Origin: Pocillopora verrucosa
Taxonomy: Eukaryota; Cnidaria; Anthozoa; Scleractinia; Pocilloporidae
Assembly: GCF_036669915.1 (NCBI RefSeq)
Contig: NC_089312.1
Location: 18,963,817 to 19,027,816 of the forward strand
DNA: 64,000 bases
Reading direction: 5' to 3'
The notes below the pieces were generated by a model, which searched no databases, was not told where the DNA came from, and saw only the letters and a program-made list of their open reading frames with translations. Below, piece after piece: positions 1 through 27,410 of the stretch; positions within the stretch are counted from its first letter, which is position 1; each line of letters begins with the position of its first letter. The position numbers and the translations under genes were made by a program.

Positions 1-1610
1 TTGACTGCTGTTGGATTAGGGGAGGGGCAGGTGCTTAGATACTCAGATACTGAAGTTCATCCATATTTTCTTCGCTTTTGTAGGGACTTGACAAAGCGAT
101 GCTTTCCATCAACCCCTACAAGCTCTATCCGTTGTTTTGAACTGATGTGTGTCCATGTGGGGTTGGTCCCAGTGCAGTTCGCTGTCAAACAGATTCGGAG
201 ACTGATATTAAAGCTGTTCCAAAAGTCTTTGGGATCCAGTTTTGCACTTAGCTTGATACAATAATGTCAGATAAGAGAAAGATTCATGTTCGTGTATACA
301 GCTTCCAAGTCATCGCGACACTTTTTATTCTTTCAATCACTGTTCAAATTCAAACCAGCGTAAGGTTTGGATCAGTGGGGAAAGACAAAATTTTTATGTA
401 CGAAATAATGGTACAGTTTAGAGAGAACTCTTAAAAAAAATATAAAAGAAGGAGAAAAAAAAGGGGGAAATCCACAAAAAATTGAAATTAAAAAAATAGA
501 TAAACAATTTCCGGACTAAGGATGCGTTCCTTTGGGAGAATCCGGATCAGGATTTCTGATCTATGGCGTTCCTTTCGAGCAAATCCATTTTCAGACCAGT
601 GATTGATCAGGTCCACTCTGGACAAGGATTTATCGAATCACTGATCTGCGCGATCTGAAGACGGATCATTGGATCGTTGATCCAACAAGTTCCATGGGGC
701 AACGGATCCGAAATTAATCATTTTGCCCAGCGGTGCCCAATTTCAAACAAGTAGGTACCTCATATATTGACCGGAAAGATTGTTGGTAATCGCTCCACAA
801 ATTCTGCGATAAACACAAAATACAATCGATTTTTTAATGTTAAATCGATCGGCCACTGATCGCGGGCATTTAGGGTTCCCAAGTACCCATATTGTAATCA
901 TTACTTGCTATACAAGTCATAAGCGTGCCTCAGAGCATCCTTAGTAACATAGAGACGGACGTTCTCAAGTGGTTTGTCTTGTTAAGAATACGAAACAAAT
1001 TCTTACGAGAGATATTTTTTGCTCTCGTTTTCTCTCAAAGGGCAGTCGATGTAGCTAGCGAGTGGTTTGCTTGATCCCTTGCTTTATTGTTTCATTGTGA
1101 TTTTTTTGTATCTCAACAAGATTCATTGATCAAGTGCGGGCTGCTGTGCGATTAATTTTTTGATTCGTTTTTCAACAACTAGTGCTCATGTGGGTCGTCA
1201 TCAGGAAGAGTACAGGGGCGGTGGCATGATAATACATAACTTCTGCAATGTGTGCAGAAAAGCGCCCATTTACATTGCGTTTTTTAGGCCAGCTTTGCTC
1301 GTCCTGTGAGTATAGATAAAAAGTAGTTATAGTTTCGTAAAAAGTGCTTATTGTAAAAACCTAGCGGCTGATATACGGGATACAATATTTAATGTGACTT
1401 TCTTTCCACTTAGTATTGCTTCCCATAATTCTGTTTTGTAATAAATCAAGGAATGTCAGCAAAATTTAAGGTAAATGTCAATAAAAGTCAACCGTTATAA
1501 TTGCACGCTTCAGGTATATGCACTCGCCTTATATTTTATGGAATATTAGGTATTTACACAATGATTATTTGCTGAATCTGATACAATAAATAACGTAGAG
1601 TTGAGTCCAC
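1..1610. other. Intergenic DNA, no gene recognised
   Basis: AT-rich sequence without a supported exon. Short open frames at the left edge match no family I know. An inverted pair of 11 bp (ACTAAGGATGC at 515-525 and its complement at 935-945) brackets about 430 bp and could be a degraded MITE, but I see no convincing target-site duplication. Confidence 0.5.
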
Positions 1611-3957
1611 TCAGTTTAATTTTCCTCCGTCTGATCTGGACTTTGCTCTTTCCCTTTTGTACTTCATTCTCCTGTTTTGGAACCAGACTTTAACTTGTCT
1701 TTCCGACAGGTTTAACTCGTTTGCCAGCTTCATTCGTTTTAAACCAACCACGTACATATCCACTGAAAATTCCTCTTCTAGTCGCTCTAACTGCGTCGGC
1801 GTGAACGAAGTCCTGCTTCTCTTGGGTTTTGGGCTGGGGAGACTTGGTCGAGTCTGCGAATGAGCAGATCTTGGACCTAAAAGTATAACCATTCAAAACA
1901 GTTAAAGCAATTTCAAATTGAATGTCGTAAGTAGACGGTATTGCATAGGATTTACCTTACCACGCACTGTGATTGGTCCTAAAAGAAAAACTTGCGTCTC
2001 ACTCTCAACTAATCAGATGTAACAACACAGCCAATCACTGCTTGGTCACACGCATTTTTCCGCGCTTCAGCAATTTACTTGTCGCTACTCTAACGTCTTA
2101 TTGGCTCCTGGCGATATTTGCCTTAATTCTTGTGATAAATTCGTCATGATTACTTTGGTATTGATTTTGCAAAACGCAATCGAAGTGCCCTCTCTTGTGC
2201 GTCATCGCAAGAAATTACAAGCCTTAGAAAGGGCGAGGATTGTTGAGCGGTCACGATGTATCGGATTTTGAGCCGAATAGTTGTTGTGGGTATTTTTCAA
2301 ATACCATTTATTTCAAAAGATCCCAGGATCAAGACAATTTGTATTTCCTTCTGTAGAATATCACTCAGTATATTACAAAACCTACTCAGTATCAAGGTGG
2401 CGAAGTTATAGTTATTGATCTTTGCGATATAAGCTCAAACTGAGCTAACAAGATTGACAAGATTGGACTTATCTCAAACGCTGTGATATCAGTGGCAACG
2501 CCTTGTTTTTCACAGCAAATACCTCTATGAAAGGTGGAAAGTTTCGAGGCTCCCGCAGCTCTTTCACATCAGCGAAATTTAGCGAGAAACTCTTTCATTT
2601 CAGAAATGTTCTCTCCGTTTTATGCAAGAATAAATTCAAAGATCGTTGCTATCATCAATCTGTTAATTCGGTTTTTAGGATTTTGTCTGGCATTTTTTCT
2701 CCACTTTTCCAATTTTGGCACACTAGAGAGTTGCAGGTCTTCCTTTCAGATAATTTACGATGCATCCTCTTTCACGGTAACCTCTTGGTGACTTTGTGCG
2801 GAATCATTCAGCTTCTCTTTGCGTACAGTAAGTTTTAAAATAGAAAGGAGAGAGCGTGTTTCGTCTTCGTTTCTAGAATCGTATCCAAAAAAAATCATAA
2901 AACTTCGGTGAATGTTGACCGTGAATGTACTATTTTAATTTTAGGTTACCCAAAGAGGAAATAAATTCTTTTTTCTCAATTCGAAGATTTTTTTATCTAT
3001 GAAACAAATAATTTCCGATGTTTCCTGTCTTTATTCGTGATGTGCCAGCCATTAGATATCAAACCGACAGAGAAACATGAGTCCATATTTGACTCAGTTA
3101 TTACAAATATCACCTTTTTTTCCCTTTCGGGTTTGGTGACAAAATTTGACAAACGAAGGAAATGAAAGCCATGTTTGAGTTCTTATTATATTTTTAGTCC
3201 AAAGAAACCTCAGCGTTTATAATTTTCGTGTTATCGTGAGTTATCATGAAGATCGCAAATTCCATTTTTATGCCTTAAACCGCCATAGCAAGATATCATC
3301 CTATGGCTTTGTCGCGTGAAAATGTGTCGCCAAGTGAATATCGCGCGGCGAAGACCTCTTGTAGAATGATTAAAACCTTAATGATGATTTCATGCTGGGT
3401 GAAAATATTACTTTGCGACAAATCATGAATGATTTAGTAGCACAATAAATAATGGTAATAAAGACAAGAGTGAAAGAATTCCAATTTTTTTTAAGATAAT
3501 TATTCCTAAATCTTTTTTTTCCTTCTGATTTTTGGTTAAGTATTAGAATTTCTTTAAACAAGTGTACTGTGATAACAATTGTCTTCTTTTCTGAAAGGAA
3601 GTAACTCCATTTTTGTCTTTGATGATACGTTTAAGTGTCTTCGGCTACGAAGTAAATAACTTTAACTACTGCTAAACGTTGAGTGGCCTTTAAAAGTCAG
3701 AAAAGGCAGAAATTACCTGGTTTGACTTCCACCACGTTCTCGCCAATGTTCGCCACAGGGCGGGGATCTTCGTGCGATGTTCGTGAATGTGTAAATATTT
3801 GCGAGCTGTAAACAAGTCTTTGGAGCCCCACAAGCGAGTCCCTACGAGTTCCGTCCATAGACACAAGAGGAGGAGGAGATCGGCGAGGCTTATTTTCCTC
3901 TCGAGTTTGGTGTGTTGCAGAAGTTGGTATGGATTCTGATGCGCTGGACTCTTGCAT
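1611..3957 (-). CDS. Homeobox protein, NOT/EMX/VAX group (two exons)
   Basis: A sequence-specific transcription factor acting in the nucleus. Exon 1 is 3957-3717 and exon 2 is 1876-1611. The donor (CCAG|GTAATT) and acceptor (TTTTAG|GTCC) join in phase 1 and form a Gly codon. From the preferred start (A at -3) the protein is 168 aa; an in-frame ATG at 4056 in a poorer context would give 201 aa. The homeodomain is at about residues 98-157 and has all core residues: L16, F20, the third-helix core W48-F49-Q50-N51-R53, and RRMKYKR at its end. YVVG at homeodomain 25-28 with [14 protein letters not shown] is the pattern shared by NOT, EMX and VAX proteins, so an ANTP-class, NK-linked identity is firm but the exact family is not. 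The N-terminal half is low-complexity, Ser/Pro/Arg-rich, with no clear eh1 motif. The protein ends 11 residues after the homeodomain, so the C-terminal tail is short. The single intron lies 17 residues before the homeodomain. Confidence 0.85.
1877..3716 (-). other. Intron of the homeobox gene
   Basis: An AT-rich intron of 1,840 bp separates the N-terminal exon from the homeodomain exon. Open frames on the plus strand near 2503-2838 have no recognisable domain and overlap each other in different frames. I treat them as chance. Confidence 0.6.
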
Positions 3958-6900
3958 TGTTAGTTTGTTTGACAATGACTTCGGCAACTGACAATCAAGA
4001 CTACGCGGGTGGACTCGCACGGACGTAATTTTTCTCTTCGAAGGTTGGTTGCGCAAATGAAATTAGCTCGATACCTTGAAAAGAGAACTTCCTTACACGA
4101 AGGTTAACACAAAGCCATGCAAGTTAACTTCTTTAAAATCCTGAGTTAAACTTCACGTCAAAGCCCAAAACAGAAACCTCCGAAGGTCGTGGTGTTCCAA
4201 TTACTACTAAAATGTTCCTTCCGAGAGTTTTCATCGAAAATGACAAGTCTTTAGTGGTTTTGTGACCCCTTATTACTCCTGGCCTTATACATTTTTAATA
4301 AAGAACTTAAGCTTTTCCATCTTGCTTCATTGGGAAATGACTTATCTAATTTTTTCATGTATCTTTTTTGTTATGTCTTTAACCGATTAAGTACTTTTTC
4401 TTCTTTACTAATGGATTGACGCGCGTCGAGTTTTAAAGCGACGGTATCCTGGAAGTCTCGCCACTTCAAAACCAACTCAAAATAGAGCACTTCTCTAAAA
4501 TTGTTAAATAATCGTCGTTGTACACTAATCTTACAAAAATGCAAAACGCCCTAAGTAGACAATCAACATTTTCATGTTGTAATTATTCACGCTAAGCGGG
4601 AGTCTCGGAAACCTTGGTTGTTTTGTTGATTAGTTATTATTAAGAAAACTCGGGAGCCAGATTAGGCACAATCATAGCAAACGAAAAATAACAAAACTAT
4701 GAATAGCTCCTTGTCTGTCTGAACGCGGTAGAAAAAAACATTTGCCCCCAGTTTCTTAACTCAATGACATACAATGCAATGGGAACCTCAATATTGACTT
4801 TATATTGACGTTCGGTTTACAAAGAGAGATGACTTCAGCAATATTCAACAATATTTAGTTACTTTCATTAATATTTCAAGAGTGAATTCATTGTCACAAT
4901 GTGCTTGTAAGGATAACCAGCGTCTAAATCGTTATTTACAAGTCTTGGAAGTAACTCGCTAATTAAGTGAAAACGAAATTCCTTAACAATGGAGGATTTC
5001 TTAAAAGATTTCCCTTCAGAACCGAGAAGACTTCCGCTATCTGCTATTGACTCCATTTTCCCCAGCAAACATTGGCTTGTACCCGTAAAAGCCTACATTA
5101 GTGAGAGTAAATAGCTGTCAAGCGAAATAAGATTCTGAGGAAAAGCACAGATTTCACTGATTAGAGATGCTTGATTACCATTAGTCTTAATGGTCCTCCT
5201 GCTCCATGGGAACTCAAAGTTTCTAGTGATTTTGATAAATGTTCTGTAGATTGTCTCTTGTTTCCTGCGGTGCGTACTAAGTAAGTTAAATTCTCGTCTT
5301 GCAATTGGCTGGAGTTAATTTGTGACGTTTGAGGTTCCATCAAAATTAATTGGTGGTGATTATCAGAGAGTCCAATTTGTGAACGAAGAAAATTTCTGAT
5401 ACAACATGCAACCAAATTATGGCCTATCATTTGCCCCGCTCTCGCCAGCTTAATTATCGTAACGTCTGTATTGAAGGCAAATATAAAGCATATTTACCTT
5501 GGCTTCGGTAAATATCACGATATTTGACAAAGAAGATGTAGTCACAAAGTTATGTGTTCAACAAATCTCCTGAACAAAAACTCTTGAAAACTTTTAAAAT
5601 TTTCAATTTCTCTTCAAAAGAAAGACCGTTCGTGGATTTTGATAATTACTCGGCTCCAGTTGCAAGTCTTTTTAATTCTATGTTATTACGAATTTTATTT
5701 TAAAGCGTCTAATCATATTTCGAGATTCATCAATTTTTCATGCGCAAAACTGAAGAATTGCCTCGGTAGTGATCACTGAAAGAGTCGCAAGAATTTCCTG
5801 GGGTAATTTTAGCTCTGATTTTAGCCTCGAAAATTATCCGGCCACATTTCGAAGAAAAATCGAGTTACTGGCAACATAACAATGAAAGTAATAAAACGGA
5901 TAACATAAAGACGACATTGAACAATTCAGTTTTAAATGAAATGTTAGACCTTGTTGGAGGGCTCGGGATCTCCGCTATTTGTTCGAGTATCCCTGCTCTA
6001 CTAGCTCATCAACGATGTCTTACAATTTATGACCCCTTGGAAATAAATGATTACGAAGTTGAGTCAAAAATTTTTGCTTCGGTAAGTAATGCAATGCGAA
6101 TAAAAAACATATAATCTACTGAAGAAAAGATTGGAAACATATGAATTGATTCTGCATGAAGGAGCAAAAAAGCTTGCCTGAAACTCATTTAAAGGTTTAT
6201 TTTCATTCATAGTTAGAGGGTTAATGGAAAGTTGCAGTAAAATAGGCGCGTACTCATTTATATTCGGTTTGTGTCTGACACTTTCACTTTTGTAATTTTT
6301 CTACTCTCTGATCATGAATTACAGACATCAGAAACATCAGTCTAAACGCAATTGTGCTCTAGAGCGACTCTACGGCGTGCATATTTGTGGAGTTACACCC
6401 TGGAGGAGATAATGAAGCGCTAAGAGCGCTGCATCCCTCGGAAAGTTTTCTCTCAAGGGGATCTGAAAAAGCATCAGGCACGTGTTCCAGGGAACAGTTT
6501 TATATATCAATACTTGGGAAAATATTGAATTTAAAGGAGTTTATATTTATTTTTAGAAATAGATCAATTTTAATCAAACTTTCATTGATTGAAACAGCGT
6601 GCTTTATCGGAGACCGAGTGTAGAAATGAGGTAAGGTAAATTCAGTAAGCTTGATTTCATAGTACACAATATTAGACAAATTCAATTGAAATTTGAAGAG
6701 GAACCTATCAAAAGACACATTCATTGTTACTAATGGGACGACAATTTGCTATGTCAAGTAAGGTTTCGTTTGCAAATGATGAACTCGACTTCACACCTCA
6801 AATTTCCCAATCCTCCCGCTCGATTGAAACTCTACTGCCTAAATTTATTTCTTGGCCTTGATCATGTTACGAATTTCATTTTAAATTAACATACATACAA

Positions 6901-7767
6901 ACTCATCACTAATGCAAGCCTTAACTGAATGGTGGAAAATATCAAATTTTCAGTGATCAGCCGGATCTTCTCAGGTTCGTCTAGCTTATTTAGTGTACAT
7001 ATGACGTTTCATTTAACAATCATTATTGGAGAAAATTCTAGGTTTTTAATTATCTTCATGAGACCTTTTTTGGATGGCATGTGACATGTGAAACATGCAA
7101 TACAAATGAGTTACAGTGGGAAAGCTGCCCAATTTAACGCAGCAGCCTGTAGTTGGTATTGTATCATAATGAAAGGAACCAATATTCCTAAGATATTTTT
7201 GTGCGAGCGATTCCCTTTAACCACTTAAAAAGTCACTTTTTTTTTCCTTTATATTAGTTATCCACTGTAAATATGTTGCATCTATAAATGTTTTATAACG
7301 TTCGTGACATTTGCGAAGTTTTTAAGATGAGCATATCTAAGCGCTTCACAAAAATTCAGGAAATACGTGCATATATTATCATGCGTCTGCTCTTCTTCAG
7401 ATATTGTTCTTCAAAACAGGTAATCCTTAATTTAAATATTTAAAGCCATTAGATATTTTAAGCTGCGCCAATAGTAGGACCGGAACTTGAAAGGGCTTCA
7501 ATTCATTTGTTTAACAAGTCGCAAGGTGAGTTGATTTGCAGGCAAGTTTTTGTGTACTAATTTCCAAACGTAAATCATTTAGACAGTTCAGCTGTTTAGT
7601 CTGAAAGGAATTCCCGCTTTGATATTGGCTCCTTTGTTTCCTTATACGGGAATCTTCGTTGCTCGACACTGTCGACCACGTGACTAGAAGACGTATGCGC
7701 GCGTTTTGACGTGCGCCGCAACAACACTGCAGAGCTGTGAGGAAGAATAGTGTGCTTCTTCTTTCAA
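3958..7767. other. Intergenic DNA between the homeobox gene and PCGF-A
   Basis: The two genes are divergent, so both promoters should lie in this 3.8 kb. The sequence is AT-rich and I recognise no exon. Short frames at 4868-5068, 5161-5430, 5917-6114 and 6387-6623 lack family motifs. Confidence 0.5.
7677..7682. promoter_or_regulatory. Palindromic E-box upstream of PCGF-A
   Basis: CACGTG lies about 86 bp before the PCGF-A start codon, in a locally GC-richer stretch. It matches the USF/Myc-class bHLH-ZIP consensus. Its position fits a proximal promoter, but a six-base match alone is weak evidence. Confidence 0.3.
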
Positions 7768-13914
<6,147 letters not shown>

Positions 13915-16107
13915 ACACACGCGAAAATAGTACTTTATGACGAAAAGCCTTATATAGTATTTTTAAATATTACTTTTAAAGTAGGGTATGTAAACTGTTC
14001 GAAATTGTTTCTTCTCTCAGTATCTTTAGCTTATACGCCCTGCGCAATGCGTTTCAGTTCTCTATTTAACTCCTACTTAAAGCTCCAACTTACTCTATCA
14101 CAAACGATGACAGTAATATCCAAATATGGTTTCATAAAATACCTTTGCCTGATGACCTCAGCTGGTGTTGATAATGGAGTGATTGCATTTACATTTGAAA
14201 GTGTTAAACACATTTTAGGAACGGGAGACACATGGAAACCGTAATGGGGATGACATTTATAATATTTTTGAAGATCATCCCGACAGTTACGACGACGCAT
14301 AGCTGAAAACTCGAGTACTTTATTAAAACAACTTTATATTCTTAAATTTTAGCAAAATTTTTGTAAGTCATAGAACACAAAAAAAGGAAAGATTTGCATT
14401 TTTAGTAAAATCTGTTAAATTTTTAAAGTAATAAAAGTATACAGGTTAGATATCTTTTAGATAAATAGTGAGAGATATCCATCGTTCGTAGCTCTAGTTT
14501 GCCCCCTTAAAACATTGTTTAAAATTGTCACATAGAGGAACATTGCTAAATAATTAAAGGAAAAAACCTTTTGAAATGTTTAAGGAAAAAAACTAAATGA
14601 TCATATTCCACATAATTAATATATAATAATAAATGATAAATTGACATAAGGTAATAGTTAAGAAACAGATTGACTACAACTGGCTGAGATAAAGCCTTGT
14701 TTACTAATGATCCCGTTTCATCGAGCAAAACGGAGCGCATTTTTTTTTTAGTATTCGGTGAAGAAAAGAGTGCTGCGCAATGGAAAGACAAAAATCATCC
14801 GTGGTTCCCCTTTCACACCCCACTCCCCAACCCCAAAGTTAAGATGTCAACCATTCAGCAGGTGGCTTTACTTCCGTTGGCAGCAAAAGAGGTAAATTGG
14901 AAAACTGGTTTTTTAGCCTTGCGTCAAGAAACCGTTGATTGAGAGGGAGGATCAAACTCGTTCTTGAAACTCAAACTCAAAGCAGATGCCTTTCGGTGTT
15001 TGCACAATTAAAGAAATTTTGCTGAATCTTTCAAAAGACGGCGTCATCTTGGCAAATGAGCTGAATTAGAGTGAAGGGCATAGTAAGGTTTTGCGTTAAG
15101 ATGCTGTTTATGCGTTGGTCTTATGGAACTTGATGGTTCAAAATTTATAAACCAAACGTGATGCAACCAGGAGTTTACTGCACTGGTGCAAAGAGGAAGA
15201 TGGATGGGTAACGGAAATAAAGTGTTCAGGGAAGGAAAGTTAAGGATTAGAGAAAGATGTAATGATGACTCCGTGACAAGAAAACGTAATAAGAATGCTT
15301 GAAAGGTCACAAGCTAAGAATAAAACTTAAAAATTTTTTTACCACCGTGCAGTTTTAGTTATTATGTTTTCTATTTTTGCTGAAACATCAGTAGCCATGG
15401 ATATTTAAAGAAGATATGTCTCCGTGGTACGTTTATACATCGAGTATGGAAAACCAACTCAGTGTTCGTCGTTAAGTTGGTGCGCGGAGCTCCAGATTTG
15501 AAAAGAATGGTACCTGTCGTCGGGTAACAATTGAAACAGCTGGTACAGTGCTTCAGCTTTGCTTACCGTTTGCGTCAGGTTTATTAAGTTTCTGACTATT
15601 TTAGCCTGCGCATTAGGCTGAAATAATACAGAGCTTAAGCATAATGGTAATAATAACAGTTTTCATTTGTGGACTTTCTTTATTAAAAACTCGCATCACT
15701 TATTTATCTTTTGGTTGAACGATTATTTCAACGTGCTATACATGTTCTAGTTTTAAACTTATTGCATTCATATTACGTACAGAAAGACTATTTTTCAGTG
15801 GTAGTGCACAATTTGCTACTAACTGACTTGAGCATGTGGATTTTAATCCACCGGGTTTTGGTCAATATTGTGAAAGATTTCAATGCAATTGTAGGTCTCG
15901 TTGAGTGGCCAGATGTCTTTGTAGGTACGCTTTAATAGGGCAACCAACAAACGAGGGTAAATCATGACATTTACAGAGTTTACTTCTCCTATTGACCGGG
16001 TCATTTTCATCAAATAAGGTCCTCCTGATTCAAGAGATAAAACCTTATTCAAGTTCTTGGGAACTACTTAGTATATCATTTTTACTCTGTAGTTGAATGA
16101 TAATTAC
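13915..16107. other. Convergent intergenic region between PCGF-A and PCGF-B
   Basis: This holds the 3' ends of both genes. AATAAA at 14430 on the plus strand and its complement at 15679-15684 are candidate poly(A) signals. No exon is recognised; open frames at 14005-14244, 14697-14942 and 15711-15935 lack domains. Confidence 0.5.
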
Positions 16108-16182
16108 AGTACTTTAAATCTTTTAAGATTTAAAATACTAAAATGATCTTGATATATAAAAATGTATCAAGGTCATTTTAGT
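16108..16182. other. Two adjacent long hairpins 3' of PCGF-B
   Basis: Positions 16108-16139 form an inverted repeat around TTTAAATCTT/AAGATTTAAA. Positions 16136-16182 form a second hairpin with 19-base arms beginning TACTAAAATGA, one mismatch (G:U in one RNA sense) and a loop of about 9 bases. They start about 130 bp after the PCGF-B stop, so they probably lie in its 3' UTR or just beyond. They could also be a tiny palindromic repeat. Confidence 0.7.
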
Positions 16183-16310
16183 ACGCTCTGTTATACTTTT
16201 TCGGCGTTTATGGTCTACTGTAGAGGTCACTTGCTCGAACAACTACGAGGCTTTGGACTTAACGTCGCTGTTGTTGTTGATATTGCAGAAACTGAATCCT
16301 GGTATTGCAC

Positions 16311-24648
<8,338 letters not shown>

Positions 24649-26244
24649 TTGAATTTAGACAGACGTACGGCTGGTCGGTCTTGTCAATTCTTCTGTATTC
24701 TGTGACAACACAGCAAATCTCTTTACGACCTCTATTCGTGTGGCCTGCGGTCGCGAATGATCAAAATTCCCGGATAGAAACAAAACAACCAATTGGATAA
24801 AGGAGCAAACTTGTTTATTAACTCATCAGCTGGATATATCTAAATAATCACCGGGCGGTGAAACTCCTGTGAATCAACTTAAAAACTCAACTGCAATCAA
24901 CGCAGTAACTTGTTAATTGCCAAATAATGGTCACTTCAAGTTCTATTCTTTCAGTTACCACGGAGCATGAAGTAATCAACTGTTCGAAACGCGTCTGAGA
25001 AATTAAATTGTCCTATGATAAAATCTCACAGAGTTAAACTTTGTTTAGAAATTATTTAGAAAGTTATAAGTAGAAGTTCATACGTACCCAACGCAACTCG
25101 AATTGTGCGATTAAAAAAATATAGAAAAAGGAAGTTCAAAAACACACGAACAATACAATAAAGAATGCAGTCGGACAAAGGAAAATCTTAATGACTCTTG
25201 ATGGCGAGAATGTCACAACCTTTTCTCTAAAATAGGAATTAAGCTTTGTAGCCAAAAAATTGGTATTTCGGTTGCGGGAAATTCTGACGGCTTAGATTAA
25301 GCGGTTTTTTCAAGATAGGCCAGGATACATTCGCGTGCATCCCCGCAGAAGCAACTTCCTCGGTTAATTTATAGCTATATTGTTTTCTTAAACTTGGAAA
25401 TGCTAAAGCAATATTTAGATAAGAATTGACGGTACGAGAGAGGGATAATAGTATTATGTAAATCTTCAGTGAATATCTACAAAAGACAACTGAACAAACC
25501 TCAAAACACTGAAAGTGACACCGATGGTCATTAAAAATTTAAAACAGAATACATTTAGATCACAAACGTAAAATATTAAGGAAATTACGAAGGGCAACTG
25601 TTCGCCGCAAATGTCAGCCAAAATAAATCCTCATCCGTTTAATTTCGTGGGATATCGATTCGACCTACGTGAAGTATTATAAAGGTGTATCACAGCAGTA
25701 AATATCTCCAGCATAAACGGCTATTAATGATGTTTTTTCTTGAGTTCACTTTTTTGAGTGCCGCTGGGAGATGTTGTCCCGAGTGAGCTTGAATTAACAT
25801 TAAGAGAAGTTCTAATATGTAAACACGTTAGTGTCTTAAACATGTCAGTGGAAGAATGACAAGTCTACTTTCTGTATTTTTCTACTAATTTTGAATGACA
25901 CTCAACGGAAAGAAACAAATAACAATGCAAAATACACAATTCAAATTAAACAAAGTCGCTTGCTGTAGAACTCTTTTGTTTTAGCTCCGTTTGAGGCAAC
26001 TGCACATAGTTTTAATTTCTTCATCACATTTTATGTTTTCCGAGTCCTCAAACTGACTGAAGCAATTTTCAGTTTCGTGTAGAAAAAATGCGCGTCAATG
26101 CACTTCTGTTGATTTTCGTGAGGCAGCAAATTATTCGTTTCAGGATGTGAGGGCACCATTGAGGGACTATGCTGAAATATGGAATAATATGAGACCATTT
26201 ACGTGTCACATTTAAACATTCTAATAGCCTGACCCGTCATGAAG

Positions 26245-26305
26245 TTATCTGTCACTCAGGGGTAGAGAATCGGAGCTCCGAGTCCAAAGTTCTGGGATTT
26301 TATTA
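26245..26305 (+). repeat. Possible tRNA-derived fragment
   Basis: TCACTCAGGGGTAGAGAATC resembles a tRNA A box, and AAAGTTCTGGGATT lies about 30 bases on, where a B box would be, but it is degenerate. It could be an old tRNA-type SINE head or chance. Confidence 0.3.
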
Positions 26306-27301
26306 CACAAGGGAACACATCTGTTTTCTTTGCCTCACGCTCGCAACGAGGTGAATGATATCTTTCTCTAAACCAATGCAGAGCTGAAAATTTAACATCT
26401 TCCTTCTGTGATTTAGGTCCCTTATGGAGCCGTAGATAATCGCTTTCAAATAGATTAAAACCACATGAATAATTTTTTCCTAAGAGAGAAAAATACCAAT
26501 AAGATAAGAATTGATGGATAAAGAACGAGCAGGGTTTTCAGATAAGGGTGACTGACTCGGATTGTAAATCAGCCGAACTCGGAAAAAACCAAATCAACCT
26601 TTCACAATGGAAATCGTGACAGCATTTATACGTTCTCCTGTTGCTGTCAGGTTGCGTAGCAAAACAAGAGTTTCCAGAATAATTCAGATTTTAAAAATGG
26701 TTGTTTAAGTTTCCAAAGCCGACTTGAAGAAGTCGTCAATGTATTTCATTTTTCAACATCGCTGATTATCAACAAGGCAACATCATTTCTATATTCTTCG
26801 AAATCTCGGATTAAACGGGAAAGCGTTTGGTAGTTAGTGTCCGGTTAAATTATCGACAAAGAGCGGTGGTTGTAATTACATCTGTTGCCAAGTTGCAGCT
26901 GATCCTTTTTGCTATATCTAAAAAAACATTTACAACTGTGAGAAAAAAAAAACATGGCATTTTCAAAGGAGAGGAAAAAATCTTGATGCACGCATCTGAA
27001 ACATGAAGAACCAGGAGGTTTGCCAAATTACCCTTCCTACGACTAGAAAAAAACTTGATGAAATCATTGTCAGTGAACAGAACTGCCTGGATAACCTTCA
27101 TGTAGACAAGGAACCACACAGTTACATATCAGATACTTGGCCTCCTGATTGAACCAGGTATTTGTAGCCGATCGAAGGTTCATACTTAGGATAAGACAGA
27201 CCTCTAAACTGTCATAGGCGATTACATCTGGTGAAAATCAATCAATCACAGCAGAGCATAATGCATCAAAATTTTTTCGTGCACGTAATTAGTCCTGCAA
27301 C

Positions 27302-27410
27302 CTCATCGCCTGAGGAAGACTCGCAGCACGTAGTCGAAACGTCGCGATTGACATCGGAAGTGACGACATCATAAAAGGATAACAATTCATTGTGATCCAA
27401 TAAATTTCAT
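27302..27410 (+). repeat. Penelope-type repeat end with hammerhead-like core (candidate)
   Basis: CTGAGGAAGACTCGC followed by AGTCGAAACGTC matches the layout CUGANGA-stem-GAAA of hammerhead motifs that Penelope-like retroelements carry. The GACT/AGTC arms can pair. AATAAA follows at about 27400. No reverse transcriptase is nearby, so at most this is a remnant. Confidence 0.4.

Noticed and set aside
1..264. Open frame at the left edge on the plus strand
   Set aside because: No recognisable motif, no splice support, and it starts at the window edge without a convincing start.
515..945. Possible 430-bp MITE with 11-bp inverted ends
   Set aside because: No target-site duplication and only 11 bp of matching ends; mentioned in the intergenic entry but not called as an element.
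15843..16052. Candidate last exon of PCGF-B (contains VNVMIYPRLL)
   Set aside because: The required phase hits a stop; the true last exon with LQYRPRMDFL was found at 16361-16311.
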